Source: Bacteroidota bacterium | GTDB lineage: Bacteria > Bacteroidota > Bacteroidia > B-17B0 > Aurantibacillaceae | Length of the DNA stretch: 64,000 nt | Reading direction: 5' to 3' | NCBI GenBank assembly: GCA_030692515.1 | Contig: JAUXZS010000056.1 | Location: 434,001 to 498,000 of the forward strand | Shown: positions 1 through 9,209 of the stretch, piece by piece | Layout of the letters: every line of letters starts with the position of its first letter | How positions within the stretch are numbered: position 1 is the first letter of the stretch | Notes under the pieces: generated by a model | What the model was told of the DNA's origin: nothing | The model's database searches: none | The model's input: only the letters and a program-made list of their open reading frames with translations | Translations under genes and position numbers: made by a program

Positions 1-3
1 TTA

Positions 4-540
4 TTATGAGACCTTTTCGAAAACCCCTTTTAATTTCTCAATTATTCTGTAGGTTTTTACTTTTGCATTATTTTCAGTAATCCCTAATATTTCTCCCACT
101 TCCGAAAAAGGTCGCTCCTCAAAATAACGAAGTTCAATTATCATATACTCATCTTCAGATAAATAGTTCAGTGCAGCTTTTAAATGCGATATCATTTCCC
201 TTTTTTCAGTATCAGTTTCAGCCGCAAGATTTTGAATTCCATTTTCATCAATACTAATTGCCCTCATCTTTTTAGTATCTCTATAAAACTGATTAATCTC
301 ATTGATTGAAATGCGATATAACCAACTTGAAAAAGGAAAACCTTGATCCTTGTATTTAGTAATATTTATTAATGCTTTTGTGAATACAATAGCTACGATT
401 TCTTTAGTATCATCAAAAGATTCTACTCGTTTATAAATGAACTTTAATATAGGCTCATAATATTTTACATATAAAGGCTCAAAACATTGGGGATTTGTTT
501 TGGATTCCTCTATTTGTTGTTTCTCATCAGGAGCGAGCAT
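4..540 (-). CDS. ECF-type RNA polymerase sigma factor (sigma-70 family)
   Basis: Protein of 178 aa, the usual size for an extracytoplasmic-function sigma factor. The N-terminal half resembles region 2 (a helix around YVKYYEPILKFIYKRV, then SSWLYRISINEINQFYR, the -10 recognition part). The C-terminal half resembles region 4, with the helix-turn-helix segment RPFSEVGEILGITENNAKVK. It should direct core RNA polymerase to a small stress or envelope regulon. No anti-sigma gene is visible on the upstream side; the downstream side lies outside the window. ATG at 540 is the natural start and two stop codons in a row end the gene. It follows the ddl-like gene on the same strand, but 273 nt separate them, so independent transcription is likely. 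The subfamily and regulon cannot be told from sequence alone. Confidence 0.9.
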   Translation of the reverse strand: MLAPDEKQQIEESKTNPQCFEPLYVKYYEPILKFIYKRVESFDDTKEIVAIVFTKALINITKYKDQGFPFSSWLYRISINEINQFYRDTKKMRAISIDENGIQNLAAETDTEKREMISHLKAALNYLSEDEYMIIELRYFEERPFSEVGEILGITENNAKVKTYRIIEKLKGVFEKVS

Positions 541-813
541 TAAACTTTATTGTATTATGGTTTCTTAATATGCAACGGAGCACTTTTTAGAAAGATACAA
601 AAAAAGGTAAATTTATTTCTTGTTAAGAATGTTTGGCTTAGAGACTCGAACATTAACTGCATGGAAACAAACAGTTTTGTGGTTCCTTTATCGAAGTAAA
701 AACTCCTGAGAAATAATTCTTAAGGGGGGTTTGTTATGTCCCTCTGAGCGAAGTCTAATGGTTCTGAAACAGGCTTGCACATTTTTCTAACTCACTAGAC
801 ATGACAAAACTAA

Positions 814-3513
814 TCAGGAAACCGCTTCTAAACGTTCTTTACCAAAATCTAAAATTTTGTCAATGAACTCGTAAGGTTTATAATTATTTATCGCGGCTTG
901 ATGAAAGATGCATGTTGCGGGTGTCATGCCCGGTAATGAATTAACCTCAATAAAAATTATCTCTGCTCTGTAGTCAGGATAAACTCTAACAAAGGCATCT
1001 ATTCTGCAATATCCTGTAACTCCCAAAGCTTTTGCTGCCCCGCCTAATGCTTTCTTAACTTGTTCGCTTACTTTTTGTCTGTCTTTTACATCTTTAGCGT
1101 AACGCGCAGGCGTAATATTTTGACCTTGACCGGCTAAAAATTTTTCTTCTAAACTTAAAATTTCTCCATCTGCTAAAGCTTCCGACGCTTCAAATACTTC
1201 GTATTGAATTTCACCAGCTGCATTTATTTTGGTAAGCATGCCACCTGTAATTTCTAAGAAGTGAGCGGCATCTTTTTTACTGATTAATTCTTCAACCAAC
1301 ACAACTTGTTTTTGCGGAAATTCTTCTTTTGGTTTAATATGCAAAATGTTTGCTGCTTGAGCATCAAACTCTTCGGTGGGTCTAAAAAGTAATTTGCAAA
1401 ATGCTTCAAACTCTTCTAGAGTTTTTATTTTTTTAACTGCACTGCTACATCCGTCATCCACTGGTTTTGCAATAAAAGGATACTTAATTCGGTTTTCTAA
1501 AATCTCGGCAAGTTTGTTTTTGTCATTGGCCCATTCGTCTTTAGAAATTAAAATATGGTCGGCAATTAAGAAGCCGTTATTTTTTAAAATCTCATTCGTT
1601 CTGTATTTATCTATTGTAATAGATGAACTTTCTTTATTAGAACCATTATAAGGTAAATTTAATTTATCTAACTCTTCCTGAATTGCGCCATCTTCTCCTG
1701 GCCTTCCATGCAAGGCAATAAATACTTCGTCGGCTTTTTGTTTTAATGTAGCGTAAGTTAATTTTTCTGGTTCTGCTGTATGGTTGGTTGAAGCATATTT
1801 ATGAGTAATAGCTTCGCACTCTTGCATAATTTTTTTTATGACAGTGTGCACCTTAAAATTTTCTACTTTTTCTTTTATATCGTCTGCATTATCTTTTAAC
1901 AACAAATTAATTGGCACGTGATACATTTGATGCTCTTTAGAATTGCCAGTTAAAAAAACCGGAAACGGCGCATATTTTTCTGACGACGATAATTTTTCAA
2001 AAACATTTCTTCCACTTTCAACAGAGATATGTCTTTCAGAGGAGTAACCTCCTAAAACTACAGCTACACGAATTTTTTTTCCGGCAGCTGTTTTTTCTTT
2101 ATGAATTTGTTCGTCTAACAGTTGTAATAAATTTTTATAGTTTACATTTCCCTTTGATTGTTTTAATCGTTTAGAAAGGGAAGTGCGAATGATGAATGTT
2201 AGAAATTGTGAGGGATTTAATCCTATTTCTGCTGCTTGATGAAAGAAGAAAGACGATGGCATCATGCCACTTGTAGTATTTGGATCGTTCAAAAATATTT
2301 TTCCATCTGTACTTAAAAATCCATCAATACGCGCATACACATCAAAATGTAATTCGTAAAATAATTTTTCACAATCTTTTCTTATTGCTTCAATTTGTTC
2401 GTCAGGCAAATCAATAGGCGTTATTTTTCTGGCTAATCCTGGTAAGTATTTGCTTCTGTAATCAAATAATTCTTTTCCTTTTTTTATTTCGGTAGGGGGT
2501 AATGCAATTGCTACGCCATGTTCGTCTTCTAAAACAATACAACTAAATTCTTTTCCTTCAATAAAGCTTTCTACTAAAACGGTGCTTTCTCCATCAATGC
2601 TTTCAATAATAAAGCCATCTGTTTTTAAATTATAATCTAAAAATTCTAATAATGTTTTTGGGTCGTAAATTATTGGAGCATTTAAATCTGCCGGGTAACT
2701 AATTACAATTGGCATGCCTAAGCCTTCGCGAATGTCTGCAACTTGTTTTACGTAATTAAATTTTTGGTCAGGAGTAAAAGCCATCCATTCGTTCGCATCA
2801 ACCCATTTTGTAAACAAGGCTTTTTCTACCGCGCTCATAAATGCAAATTCATTCTCAGAATTTAAAACACTTATACCAATGCTTGAACCTTGGTTAGCCG
2901 GTTTTACAACACAGGGAAATCCTATTTTTTCTTTTACTATATCAAATGGTTTACCGGCAGTTCCTTCAATCCAATCTTTTCTATCAATAGTAATATATTC
3001 TGGGCTGTTAAAGCCTTTGCTTACCATCATTTCTTTTTGCACCGCTTTATCTATTCCAATGGCTGACGCTAAAATTCCAGAACCGCTATAAGGTATTTGA
3101 TGGTACTCGAATAAGCCTTGTATACGGCCGTCTTCACCATACGGACCATGCAAACACAAAAAGGCAAAATCAATTTTTGTTTTTAAATCTGTGATAGATA
3201 ATTTTTTTCCAATTTTAGAAATTAAAGCATCTTGTTGTTCTTCGTTTAAATTACCCAAATTTTCTGCGTACAATTGAAAATGCGAGTTGTTAGGTAAAAA
3301 ATCAACCGGAGGGTAAAAATCACGAATGGTGCCTTTGTAAATATATTCCCATTTTAATTCAATAAAATTTCCAAAACTATCTACAAAAACCGGAACGGCT
3401 TCAAATAAGAATTTGTTTAAGTTATCATAAACTGTGCGACCGCCAGCAAACGATATTTCACGCTCTTTACTTTGTCCTCCAAAAATTATTCCAACCCTTA
3501 TTTTTTTTGCCAT
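814..3513 (-). CDS. Tandem D-alanine-D-alanine ligase-like ATP-grasp protein (two fused Ddl modules)
   Basis: About 899 aa from ATG 3513. The frame extends to 3567, but MAKKIRVGIIFGG is the natural Ddl N-terminus. Two complete Ddl-like modules follow each other. Module A (about residues 1-470) has GGQSKEREIS, LHGPYGEDG, KPANQGSSIG, FDYRSKY and a metal site NDPNTTSGM. Module B (about 476-899) restarts with KKIRVAVVLGGYSSERHIS, LHGRPGEDG, KPVDDGCSS and IEVNSLPGMT. Standard Ddl is about 310-330 aa, so each module also carries insertions. Canonical Ddl joins two D-alanines with ATP for peptidoglycan. Here the Tyr-rich loop of module B is altered (SLEEKF), and both modules carry FHQAA after the metal motif where classical Ddl has a Ser/Pro-containing segment. 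The substrate may therefore be another amino acid or peptide. Ligase fold is confident; the exact reaction is not. Confidence 0.85.
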   Translation of the reverse strand: MAKKIRVGIIFGGQSKEREISFAGGRTVYDNLNKFLFEAVPVFVDSFGNFIELKWEYIYKGTIRDFYPPVDFLPNNSHFQLYAENLGNLNEEQQDALISKIGKKLSITDLKTKIDFAFLCLHGPYGEDGRIQGLFEYHQIPYSGSGILASAIGIDKAVQKEMMVSKGFNSPEYITIDRKDWIEGTAGKPFDIVKEKIGFPCVVKPANQGSSIGISVLNSENEFAFMSAVEKALFTKWVDANEWMAFTPDQKFNYVKQVADIREGLGMPIVISYPADLNAPIIYDPKTLLEFLDYNLKTDGFIIESIDGESTVLVESFIEGKEFSCIVLEDEHGVAIALPPTEIKKGKELFDYRSKYLPGLARKITPIDLPDEQIEAIRKDCEKLFYELHFDVYARIDGFLSTDGKIFLNDPNTTSGMMPSSFFFHQAAEIGLNPSQFLTFIIRTSLSKRLKQSKGNVNYKNLLQLLDEQIHKEKTAAGKKIRVAVVLGGYSSERHISVESGRNVFEKLSSSEKYAPFPVFLTGNSKEHQMYHVPINLLLKDNADDIKEKVENFKVHTVIKKIMQECEAITHKYASTNHTAEPEKLTYATLKQKADEVFIALHGRPGEDGAIQEELDKLNLPYNGSNKESSSITIDKYRTNEILKNNGFLIADHILISKDEWANDKNKLAEILENRIKYPFIAKPVDDGCSSAVKKIKTLEEFEAFCKLLFRPTEEFDAQAANILHIKPKEEFPQKQVVLVEELISKKDAAHFLEITGGMLTKINAAGEIQYEVFEASEALADGEILSLEEKFLAGQGQNITPARYAKDVKDRQKVSEQVKKALGGAAKALGVTGYCRIDAFVRVYPDYRAEIIFIEVNSLPGMTPATCIFHQAAINNYKPYEFIDKILDFGKERLEAVS

Positions 3514-3658
3514 ATCTAAAATTACGCTACAAATTGAATATAATCCAAAAATAACAGAAAGCTGCAATGAAGAAACCTTTAGTTTTGGAATTAATTAACA
3601 TTGGTATGTAGATACTTATGACATTTTGGTAGTCTTTATTACTTAATTTTATGACCTA

Positions 3659-4903
3659 ATGTTTATACGATTTTTAATTTTTTTCACACTAATTGTAATA
3701 GTAGAATTTTACTTTTTACAGGCAGTTAAAACCTTTGTACAGGATTTTTCTCAAAGCAGAAAAAACGCTTTCATGTATACTGCATACGGATTTGCGGCTT
3801 TTAGTATACTAATAGGTTTAGTATCTTTATTTTACCCACCACCAAACTGGAATAATTTTTTCAGGTACCTTTCTTCAGTGGCATTAATACTTTTGGTTTG
3901 TAAGTTACTTGGCAGTAGCTTTTTATTGATAGATGATGTTATTCGATTGTTTAGATGGATTTTTTCTTTGTTTAAGCATAAAAGCGGCGAGGTAGTAGAT
4001 GCTACACAAGGCATTAGCAGATTAAAATTTTTTAGTCAATTAGCAGTAACTTTTACGATTGTTCCGGCAGTAGGATTTTTATATGGCATGGTAAGAGGTG
4101 CTTACAAATACCGAGTTCATAATGTAAAAGTGCCTTCTCCAAATTTGCCACCAGAGTTTCATGGCTTTAAAATTGTTCAATTATCGGATATTCATACGGG
4201 TTCGTTTATGAATGAAAACGCCTTAATTAAAGCCTTTGATATTGTTAAAGGGCTAAAGGCTGATATTATTTTGTTTACTGGTGATTTAGTTAATAACGTA
4301 AGTACCGAAGTAGATGGCTATGAACATTTGTTTAAAGAATTATCAGCGCCGCATGGTGTTTTTTCTGTTTTAGGAAATCATGATTATGGTGATTATGTTG
4401 AATGGGATAGCACCGAAGCCAAGCGCGCCAATTTAGAATTATTAAAAGCGAAACAAAAAGATTTTGGTTGGAAATTGTTGATGAATGAACATGTGCCAAT
4501 TGAAAAAGATGGCGCTACTATTGGACTTATAGGAATTGAGAACTGGGGTGGAAACATGCGTTTTCCACGTTATGGAAAAATGAAAGAAGCTTATGAGGGC
4601 GCAGAAAACTACGCCTACAAAATTTTAATGAGTCACGACCCTAGTCATTGGGATATGCAAGTGGTTTTAGAATATCCCGAAGTAGATCTTACGCTTAGCG
4701 GACACACACATGGTATGCAGTTTGGTATTGAAATTCCAGGATTTAAATGGAGCCCAATAAAATATTTATACAAAAATTGGGCTGGTTTATATAAACAAGG
4801 AAAACAATTCTTATACGTTAACCGTGGCTTAGGCTTTTTAGGATATCCAGGTAGGTTGGGCATTTGGCCAGAGATAACGGTGATTGAGTTGCAAAAAACA
4901 TAG
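3659..4903 (+). CDS. Membrane-anchored calcineurin-like metallophosphoesterase
   Basis: 414 aa. About four hydrophobic segments occupy the first 160 residues (including FLIFFTLIVIVEFYFL and FSQLAVTFTIVPAVGFLYG). A calcineurin-type domain follows with all metal motifs: QLSDIHTGS (D177, H179), FTGDLVNN, LGNHDYGD, MSHDPSHWD and SGHTHGMQFG. The domain should hydrolyse phosphoesters at a two-metal centre at the membrane surface; the YkuE/YaeI-type relatives include lipid-phosphate hydrolases, but the substrate here is unknown. The gene is divergent from the ddl-like gene (145 nt between starts) and convergent with the T9SS gene downstream. The stop codon TAG lies against the left end of an AATT-N-GTG repeat. 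Confidence 0.9.
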   Translation: MFIRFLIFFTLIVIVEFYFLQAVKTFVQDFSQSRKNAFMYTAYGFAAFSILIGLVSLFYPPPNWNNFFRYLSSVALILLVCKLLGSSFLLIDDVIRLFRWIFSLFKHKSGEVVDATQGISRLKFFSQLAVTFTIVPAVGFLYGMVRGAYKYRVHNVKVPSPNLPPEFHGFKIVQLSDIHTGSFMNENALIKAFDIVKGLKADIILFTGDLVNNVSTEVDGYEHLFKELSAPHGVFSVLGNHDYGDYVEWDSTEAKRANLELLKAKQKDFGWKLLMNEHVPIEKDGATIGLIGIENWGGNMRFPRYGKMKEAYEGAENYAYKILMSHDPSHWDMQVVLEYPEVDLTLSGHTHGMQFGIEIPGFKWSPIKYLYKNWAGLYKQGKQFLYVNRGLGFLGYPGRLGIWPEITVIELQKT

Positions 4904-5028
4904 CCACGAATTACACTAATTTGCACTAATTATTTAGTTCAGGTTTATTTAGAAACTAACATTTATCTCACGACCTACCACAAGAGTTATATCTAATCTT
5001 TAAATTTTAGTTTTTTGTAATTAGTGGC
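4903..5028. repeat. Intergenic 9-nt-unit element, two inverted copies between convergent genes
   Basis: At 4903-4934 the sequence reads GCCACGAATTACACTAAT followed by TTGCACTAATTATT, which is three repeats of CAC-N-AATT. An inverted partial copy, GTAATTAGTGGC, lies at 5017-5028. The outer 12 nt can pair (GCCACGAATTAC against GTAATTAGTGGC, one mismatch), giving a long hairpin between two convergent genes where a bidirectional terminator would be expected. The same element recurs near 34.85-35.37 kb and 48.4-48.5 kb. Confidence 0.75.
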
Positions 5029-5036
5029 TATAAAGT

Positions 5037-6686
5037 TTAGTGTTTAACAATAAATTTCTTCGATACTCTTTCGCCATTCACTAAAATAAGGGAGACAAAA
5101 TAGACACCTTCAGTAAAATCTTTAACACTTACAACTAATGAATTTTCTTTTCCAAAGGTTGTTTCGTAAATAGTAATTCCCATTGTATTCGTAATTTTTA
5201 GTTTTGAATTAAACTGCAAAAATCGTTTTTCATATTCAATATTGACAATAGATATAGTTTCATTTGCAGGATTTGGAAACAATTTAAGAAAACTATCTTT
5301 TCGTTCTTCCTTTATCGAGACATCTAGTGGATCGTAAGGGCCGACAGGACCAGAACTGCAAAAGTATTTTACGTCACAATCGAAGGGTAAGTATGTATTC
5401 AAAACAATGTTATTATTGGTTAACGAACTATTTATAAAGTTATAATTATTAAATGTAAAATTTTGCGTGGTATTAAGTTGAGTATATGAAATGTTTTTAA
5501 ATCCACAAAACCCATTTGAAACTGTATCGGTAATGCCATAGCAACCCATCCAACCATATGAATTTGTGTCAGCAAAACTTATCCCATTAAATAGGATATT
5601 TCCATTTTTTAGCGGTAAAAATCTCAACGGAAGATGATCAACGGAGTCACTTGTAAACAGTAAGTTTTTTCTTACTACACCATTCGAATCAATAAATGTT
5701 AATCCCATCCTTTTTAAATCTTGAACACTACCGTGTCCTTCAGGCTCAGTTAAGATTACAAGACTATTGTCGTTAAAAGTTGATATATCAAAAAATTCTG
5801 AAACATAATTAGCAGTAATTAAATTTTTATACCATAATATATTTAACGAATTATCTAATCTTAAAATATTACCAGTAAAATAATTGCTATTACCTTGTCC
5901 TATACCGCACATAAAATAACCATTATTAAAAAAATTAATTCCACTATAAAAAAGTGAAATAATAGAATTTGGATTAAACATATTTAAATCTTTTTTCTTA
6001 TTTCCTAATGAATCCATAAGAATTGCAAACGCTCGGCCATCATACCCATAAAACAACAAGTCTTTATTTTTACCTTCGGTAATTCTACAGCCATAATATT
6101 GTGTTCCGAAATTAGAAATTTGTTTTTTACACCACTTAACATTTCCGTTAATATCTAATAAACACAACTTCATTTTAGAGGTGCTGTCTGTTGCAAAAAC
6201 TGCAATGTCTCCATCTCTAAGCGGCCTTGTAGCAAATATTTCTTGTTTAGGGTAACGTTTTGACCATTTAATTAAACCGTTAGAGTCTGTTTTTAATATT
6301 ATGCCGTCATTAACCGTTGCTGTGGGAACAGTTGAGTATCCGCAAATTAAAATATCTTTATTTTTGTCTGTTTTAATGTCGCTGAACCCTATACGTGATC
6401 CATGTAAATGATATTTTTTAAACCATTTAGTTAAGCCGTTAACTTCATTTTTTAATATATAACTATCATCTGTTGTAGTATCTATTCCTGGATTTGCAAA
6501 ACGAATACACAGCCCACCAAAAACAAATGAGTTTTGGCTTAACGTATCAATTGAACTTGATGAACTATAGAATGTATATGATGGCGAAGAGTAAAAACCC
6601 TTAAAAAACAAACTTGGCTGAGCCGAAGCGGAAAGACTTAATAAAACTAAATATACAACCGCTTTAAAATTATAAGTTACTCTCAT
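5037..6686 (-). CDS. Secreted T9SS type A sorting-domain protein with propeller-like repeats
   Basis: 549 aa. The signal peptide MRVTYNFKAVVYLVLLSLSASAQ precedes repeated units of the kind IILKTDSNGLIKWSKRYP and LLDINGNVKWCKK, which look like beta-propeller blades. The C-terminal 80 or so residues form a type A sorting domain: LFPNPANETISIVN, then GVYFVSLILVNGERVSKKFIVKH. By family knowledge such proteins cross the inner membrane by Sec and the outer membrane by T9SS, and are then anchored or released after CTD cleavage. No catalytic motif is visible, so the ligand or function is unknown. A TAATTTTG box lies upstream at 6701-6708. Start is ATG 6686, 45 nt from the divergent YdeI-type gene. 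Confidence 0.88.
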   Translation of the reverse strand: MRVTYNFKAVVYLVLLSLSASAQPSLFFKGFYSSPSYTFYSSSSSIDTLSQNSFVFGGLCIRFANPGIDTTTDDSYILKNEVNGLTKWFKKYHLHGSRIGFSDIKTDKNKDILICGYSTVPTATVNDGIILKTDSNGLIKWSKRYPKQEIFATRPLRDGDIAVFATDSTSKMKLCLLDINGNVKWCKKQISNFGTQYYGCRITEGKNKDLLFYGYDGRAFAILMDSLGNKKKDLNMFNPNSIISLFYSGINFFNNGYFMCGIGQGNSNYFTGNILRLDNSLNILWYKNLITANYVSEFFDISTFNDNSLVILTEPEGHGSVQDLKRMGLTFIDSNGVVRKNLLFTSDSVDHLPLRFLPLKNGNILFNGISFADTNSYGWMGCYGITDTVSNGFCGFKNISYTQLNTTQNFTFNNYNFINSSLTNNNIVLNTYLPFDCDVKYFCSSGPVGPYDPLDVSIKEERKDSFLKLFPNPANETISIVNIEYEKRFLQFNSKLKITNTMGITIYETTFGKENSLVVSVKDFTEGVYFVSLILVNGERVSKKFIVKH

Positions 6687-6700
6687 ATTAAATAAATTTA

Positions 6701-6708
6701 CAAAATTA
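6701..6708 (-). promoter_or_regulatory. Bacteroidota -7 box (TAATTTTG) of the T9SS gene
   Basis: Reads TAATTTTG on the minus strand and matches TAnnTTTG. It ends 14 nt before the ATG at 6686. No clear -33 TTG was found. Confidence 0.5.
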
Positions 6709-6731
6709 AAATGATTTAATTAAGTTTAAAC

Positions 6732-7238
6732 ATGCATTCCTTCAAACCCATTATTCAAAAATTTGCAAACAAAGGCGAAAAAACCGGTTGGACTTATGTT
6801 GATATTCCTCAAGATATTCTTATAAAATTAAAATTAAAAAACAAAAAAGAATTCAGAATAAAAGGTGTAATGGATGATGTTAAGTTTGAACGTTTAGCTA
6901 CTTACCCAATCGGTGAAGGAAATTTTATAATTGCCATTAATGCCGAGCTCCGTAAAAAATTAGGCAAAAAAGAAGGCGCAATGCTAAGCGTAAAATTTGA
7001 ATTAGATAAAAGCGAAGCCTTAAAATCTCAAGAGTTATTAGATTGTTTAGCCGAAGATAAAATTGCTATAAAACAATTTAATTCGCTTTTAGTGTCCCAT
7101 CAAAATTATTTTCACCGCTACGTGTATACCGCTAAAGGAGCAGATACAAAGGCAGGAAGAATTGTAAATGTAATTAATGCCATGTACAAAAAAATGAATT
7201 TTGGCGAAATGATAAGGAGTTTAAAAAAGAAGGATTAA
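6732..7238 (+). CDS. DUF1905 / YdeI-OmpD-associated family protein
   Basis: 168 aa. Residues about 5-95 match the DUF1905 beta-barrel fold, with features such as GWTYVDIPQDI, FRIKGVMDDVKFERLATYPIGEGNFIIAIN and LRKKLGKKEGAMLSVKFELD. The C-terminal part (LLDCLAEDKIAIKQFNSL, FHRYVYTAKGADTKAGRI) resembles the short helical YdeI segment. Members are small cytosolic proteins of unsettled function, some annotated as bacteriocin-protection proteins. The ATG at 6732 has no strong Shine-Dalgarno, as is common here. It is divergent from a T9SS gene and convergent with a lipoprotein gene 6 nt downstream. Confidence 0.8.
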   Translation: MHSFKPIIQKFANKGEKTGWTYVDIPQDILIKLKLKNKKEFRIKGVMDDVKFERLATYPIGEGNFIIAINAELRKKLGKKEGAMLSVKFELDKSEALKSQELLDCLAEDKIAIKQFNSLLVSHQNYFHRYVYTAKGADTKAGRIVNVINAMYKKMNFGEMIRSLKKKD

Positions 7239-7244
7239 AAATTA

Positions 7245-7745
7245 TTATTTAGATTCGGTTAATTCAAACTTCCAATCTTTAGCAAATTTTATTTGAGCAG
7301 CTAAAATTTTATCATACACTTGGCTGTAAGTGTTATCAAACCTAGTTGCTATTTCATTTATTTTATCAAGATTTTGTTGTGTAATTTGAACCGTGTCTAT
7401 TAACATAATGTCAACCATTTGTTTTCCTTCATTTTCTGCAAGGTTTTTTATTATTGTAAAATATTCTTCGGTAACATCACGATATTCTTTTGTATCAGCA
7501 AAAGGCAAGATTTTTTTACTGGCTTCTAAACTCGCATTTGCTTTTTTAGAAAATAATTTGTGCGTTATTTTTAATGAATCCATATTGTGCCCGTCTATTT
7601 GATCTAAAAATAAATTATGCTCCACAATAAGACTATCAACGATAGACATTAAAGAATCATTGTATGCGATGGCTTCGTTTTGTGTTGGTCCACAAGAAAC
7701 CAAAAAAAATGTAAATGCACTTATTAAGAGTATTAATTTTTTCAT
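7245..7745 (-). CDS. Small helical lipoprotein of unknown function
   Basis: 166 aa. MKKLILLISAFTFFLVSCGPTQ is a lipoprotein signal peptide with lipobox LVSC; the Cys is about residue 18. The mature part is almost entirely predicted helical and charged (LMSIVDSLIVEHNLFLDQID, EYFTIIKNLAENEGKQMVD), suggesting a helical bundle facing the periplasm. I do not recognise a named family beyond generic Bacteroidota lipoproteins. It lies 69 nt downstream of ahcY on the same strand, but a strong terminator separates them, so it probably has its own promoter. Confidence 0.8.
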   Translation of the reverse strand: MKKLILLISAFTFFLVSCGPTQNEAIAYNDSLMSIVDSLIVEHNLFLDQIDGHNMDSLKITHKLFSKKANASLEASKKILPFADTKEYRDVTEEYFTIIKNLAENEGKQMVDIMLIDTVQITQQNLDKINEIATRFDNTYSQVYDKILAAQIKFAKDWKFELTESK

Positions 7746-7756
7746 TTGTAGTTTAA

Positions 7757-7789
7757 TTAAAAAAAATAATCCGCACGAGGCGGATTATT
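7757..7789 (-). terminator. Rho-independent terminator of ahcY
   Basis: A perfect 10-bp stem (AATAATCCGC / GCGGATTATT, 7765-7789) has a 5-nt loop ACGAG. Read on the minus strand it is followed by an uninterrupted T run (7757-7764). It lies 26 nt after the ahcY stop. Confidence 0.9.
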
Positions 7790-7814
7790 TATTGTAAAAA
7801 TTATTTTTTAAATT

Positions 7815-9131
7815 TTAGTATCTGTAAGCATCCGATTTAAATGGACCTTCAACTTTTACACCAATATAATCAGCTTGGTCTTTACTTAAAGTATCTAACT
7901 CAACACCAATTTTACCTAAATGTAAACGAGCAACTTTCTCATCTAAAATTTTTGGCAACACGTATACTTTTTTCTCATAAGCAGCAGTGTTTGTCCATAA
8001 TTCTAATTGAGCTAATGTTTGGTTTGTAAATGAATTACTCATTACAAAACTTGGGTGACCAGTAGCACAACCTAAATTAACTAAACGCCCTTCAGCTAAA
8101 ACAATAATGTCTTTACCTTTAATAGTGTATTTATCAACTTGTGGTTTAATAGTATCTTTTGATGCGCCATAAGTTTTGTTTAACCAAGCCATATCAATTT
8201 CAGTATCAAAGTGGCCAATGTTACAAACAATAGCACCATGTTTCATAGATTCAAAATGACGACCAACTACGATATCTTTATTACCAGTTGTAGTAACAAT
8301 AATGTCTGCTACTTTAACTGCGTCATCCATTTTTTGAACAGCATAACCATCCATTGCAGCTTGTAAAGCACAAATAGGATCAATTTCTGTAACAATAACA
8401 CGAACACCTTGTGATGATAAAGATAAAGCCGAACCTTTTCCAACATCACCATAACCTGCAACAACAGCAACTTTACCAGCCATCATAACGTCTGTAGCTC
8501 TACGAATTGCATCTACTAAAGATTCGCGACAACCGTATTTATTATCAAATTTAGATTTAGTAACTGAATCGTTAACGTTAATAGCAGGCAACAATAAAGT
8601 TCCCTTAGCCATGCGCTCATATAAACGGTGCACGCCGGTAGTTGTTTCTTCAGATAAACCTTTAATTCCGGCAGCTAACTCAGGGTATTGATCAAATACC
8701 ATGTTTGTTAAATCACCACCATCATCTAAAATCATATTTAAAGGTTTGCGTTCTTCGCCAAACCATAATGTTTGTTCAATACACCAATCAAACTCTTCAG
8801 CTGTCATGCCTTTCCAAGCATAAACCTGAATACCTGCTGCTGCAATTGCTGCTGCTGCATGATCTTGAGTTGAAAAAATATTACAAGAACTCCAAGTAAC
8901 TTCTGCACCAAGAGCTGTAAGTGTTTCAATTAAAACTGCTGTTTGAATTGTCATATGTAAACAACCTGCAATACGGGCGCCTGCCAATGGTTTTGATGCA
9001 CCATATTCAGCACGAAGCGCCATTAATCCTGGCATTTCTTCCTCTGCTAATTTAATTTCTTTACGACCCCATTCAGCTAAAGACATATCTTTAACTTTGC
9101 TTTTTACATACTTTGTTGCTGTTACTGACAT
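7815..9131 (-). CDS. ahcY: Adenosylhomocysteinase (S-adenosyl-L-homocysteine hydrolase)
   Basis: 438 aa, full length. It reversibly splits S-adenosylhomocysteine into adenosine and homocysteine, with tightly bound NAD, in the cytosolic methyl cycle. Recognisable parts are [17 protein letters not shown] (substrate domain), [26 protein letters not shown], the Rossmann glycine motif [26 protein letters not shown] and the C-terminal KSDAYRY that reaches the partner NAD site. The start [10 protein letters not shown] is preceded by a well-formed promoter (TTG, 20 nt, TATCTTTG) giving a leader of about 30 nt, and the gene ends at a strong hairpin terminator. It therefore looks monocistronic. Confidence 0.98.
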   Translation of the reverse strand: MSVTATKYVKSKVKDMSLAEWGRKEIKLAEEEMPGLMALRAEYGASKPLAGARIAGCLHMTIQTAVLIETLTALGAEVTWSSCNIFSTQDHAAAAIAAAGIQVYAWKGMTAEEFDWCIEQTLWFGEERKPLNMILDDGGDLTNMVFDQYPELAAGIKGLSEETTTGVHRLYERMAKGTLLLPAINVNDSVTKSKFDNKYGCRESLVDAIRRATDVMMAGKVAVVAGYGDVGKGSALSLSSQGVRVIVTEIDPICALQAAMDGYAVQKMDDAVKVADIIVTTTGNKDIVVGRHFESMKHGAIVCNIGHFDTEIDMAWLNKTYGASKDTIKPQVDKYTIKGKDIIVLAEGRLVNLGCATGHPSFVMSNSFTNQTLAQLELWTNTAAYEKKVYVLPKILDEKVARLHLGKIGVELDTLSKDQADYIGVKVEGPFKSDAYRY

Positions 9132-9168
9132 ATTGTTTTATTTTAAATTATTAATTTTTTAAGGAATA

Positions 9169-9199
9169 CAAAGATAAGTCATAAGTTTGTAATTCTCAA
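9169..9199 (-). promoter_or_regulatory. Bacteroidota-type promoter of ahcY
   Basis: On the minus strand TTG (9197-9199) is followed by exactly 20 nt and TATCTTTG (9169-9176), matching TTG / TAnnTTTG. Predicted transcription start is about 30-35 nt before the ahcY ATG. Confidence 0.8.
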
Positions 9200-9209
9200 C
9201 TAATTATTT

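Noticed and set aside
632-660. GACTCGAAC, resembling the T-loop of a minus-strand tRNA
   Set aside because: The flanking 5-nt arms do not pair and no acceptor, D or anticodon stems can be formed around it.
814-3513. Two separate ddl genes joined by a sequencing frameshift
   Set aside because: The frame is continuous with no stop between modules, the linker codes smoothly, and the halves are too different to be an assembly duplication.
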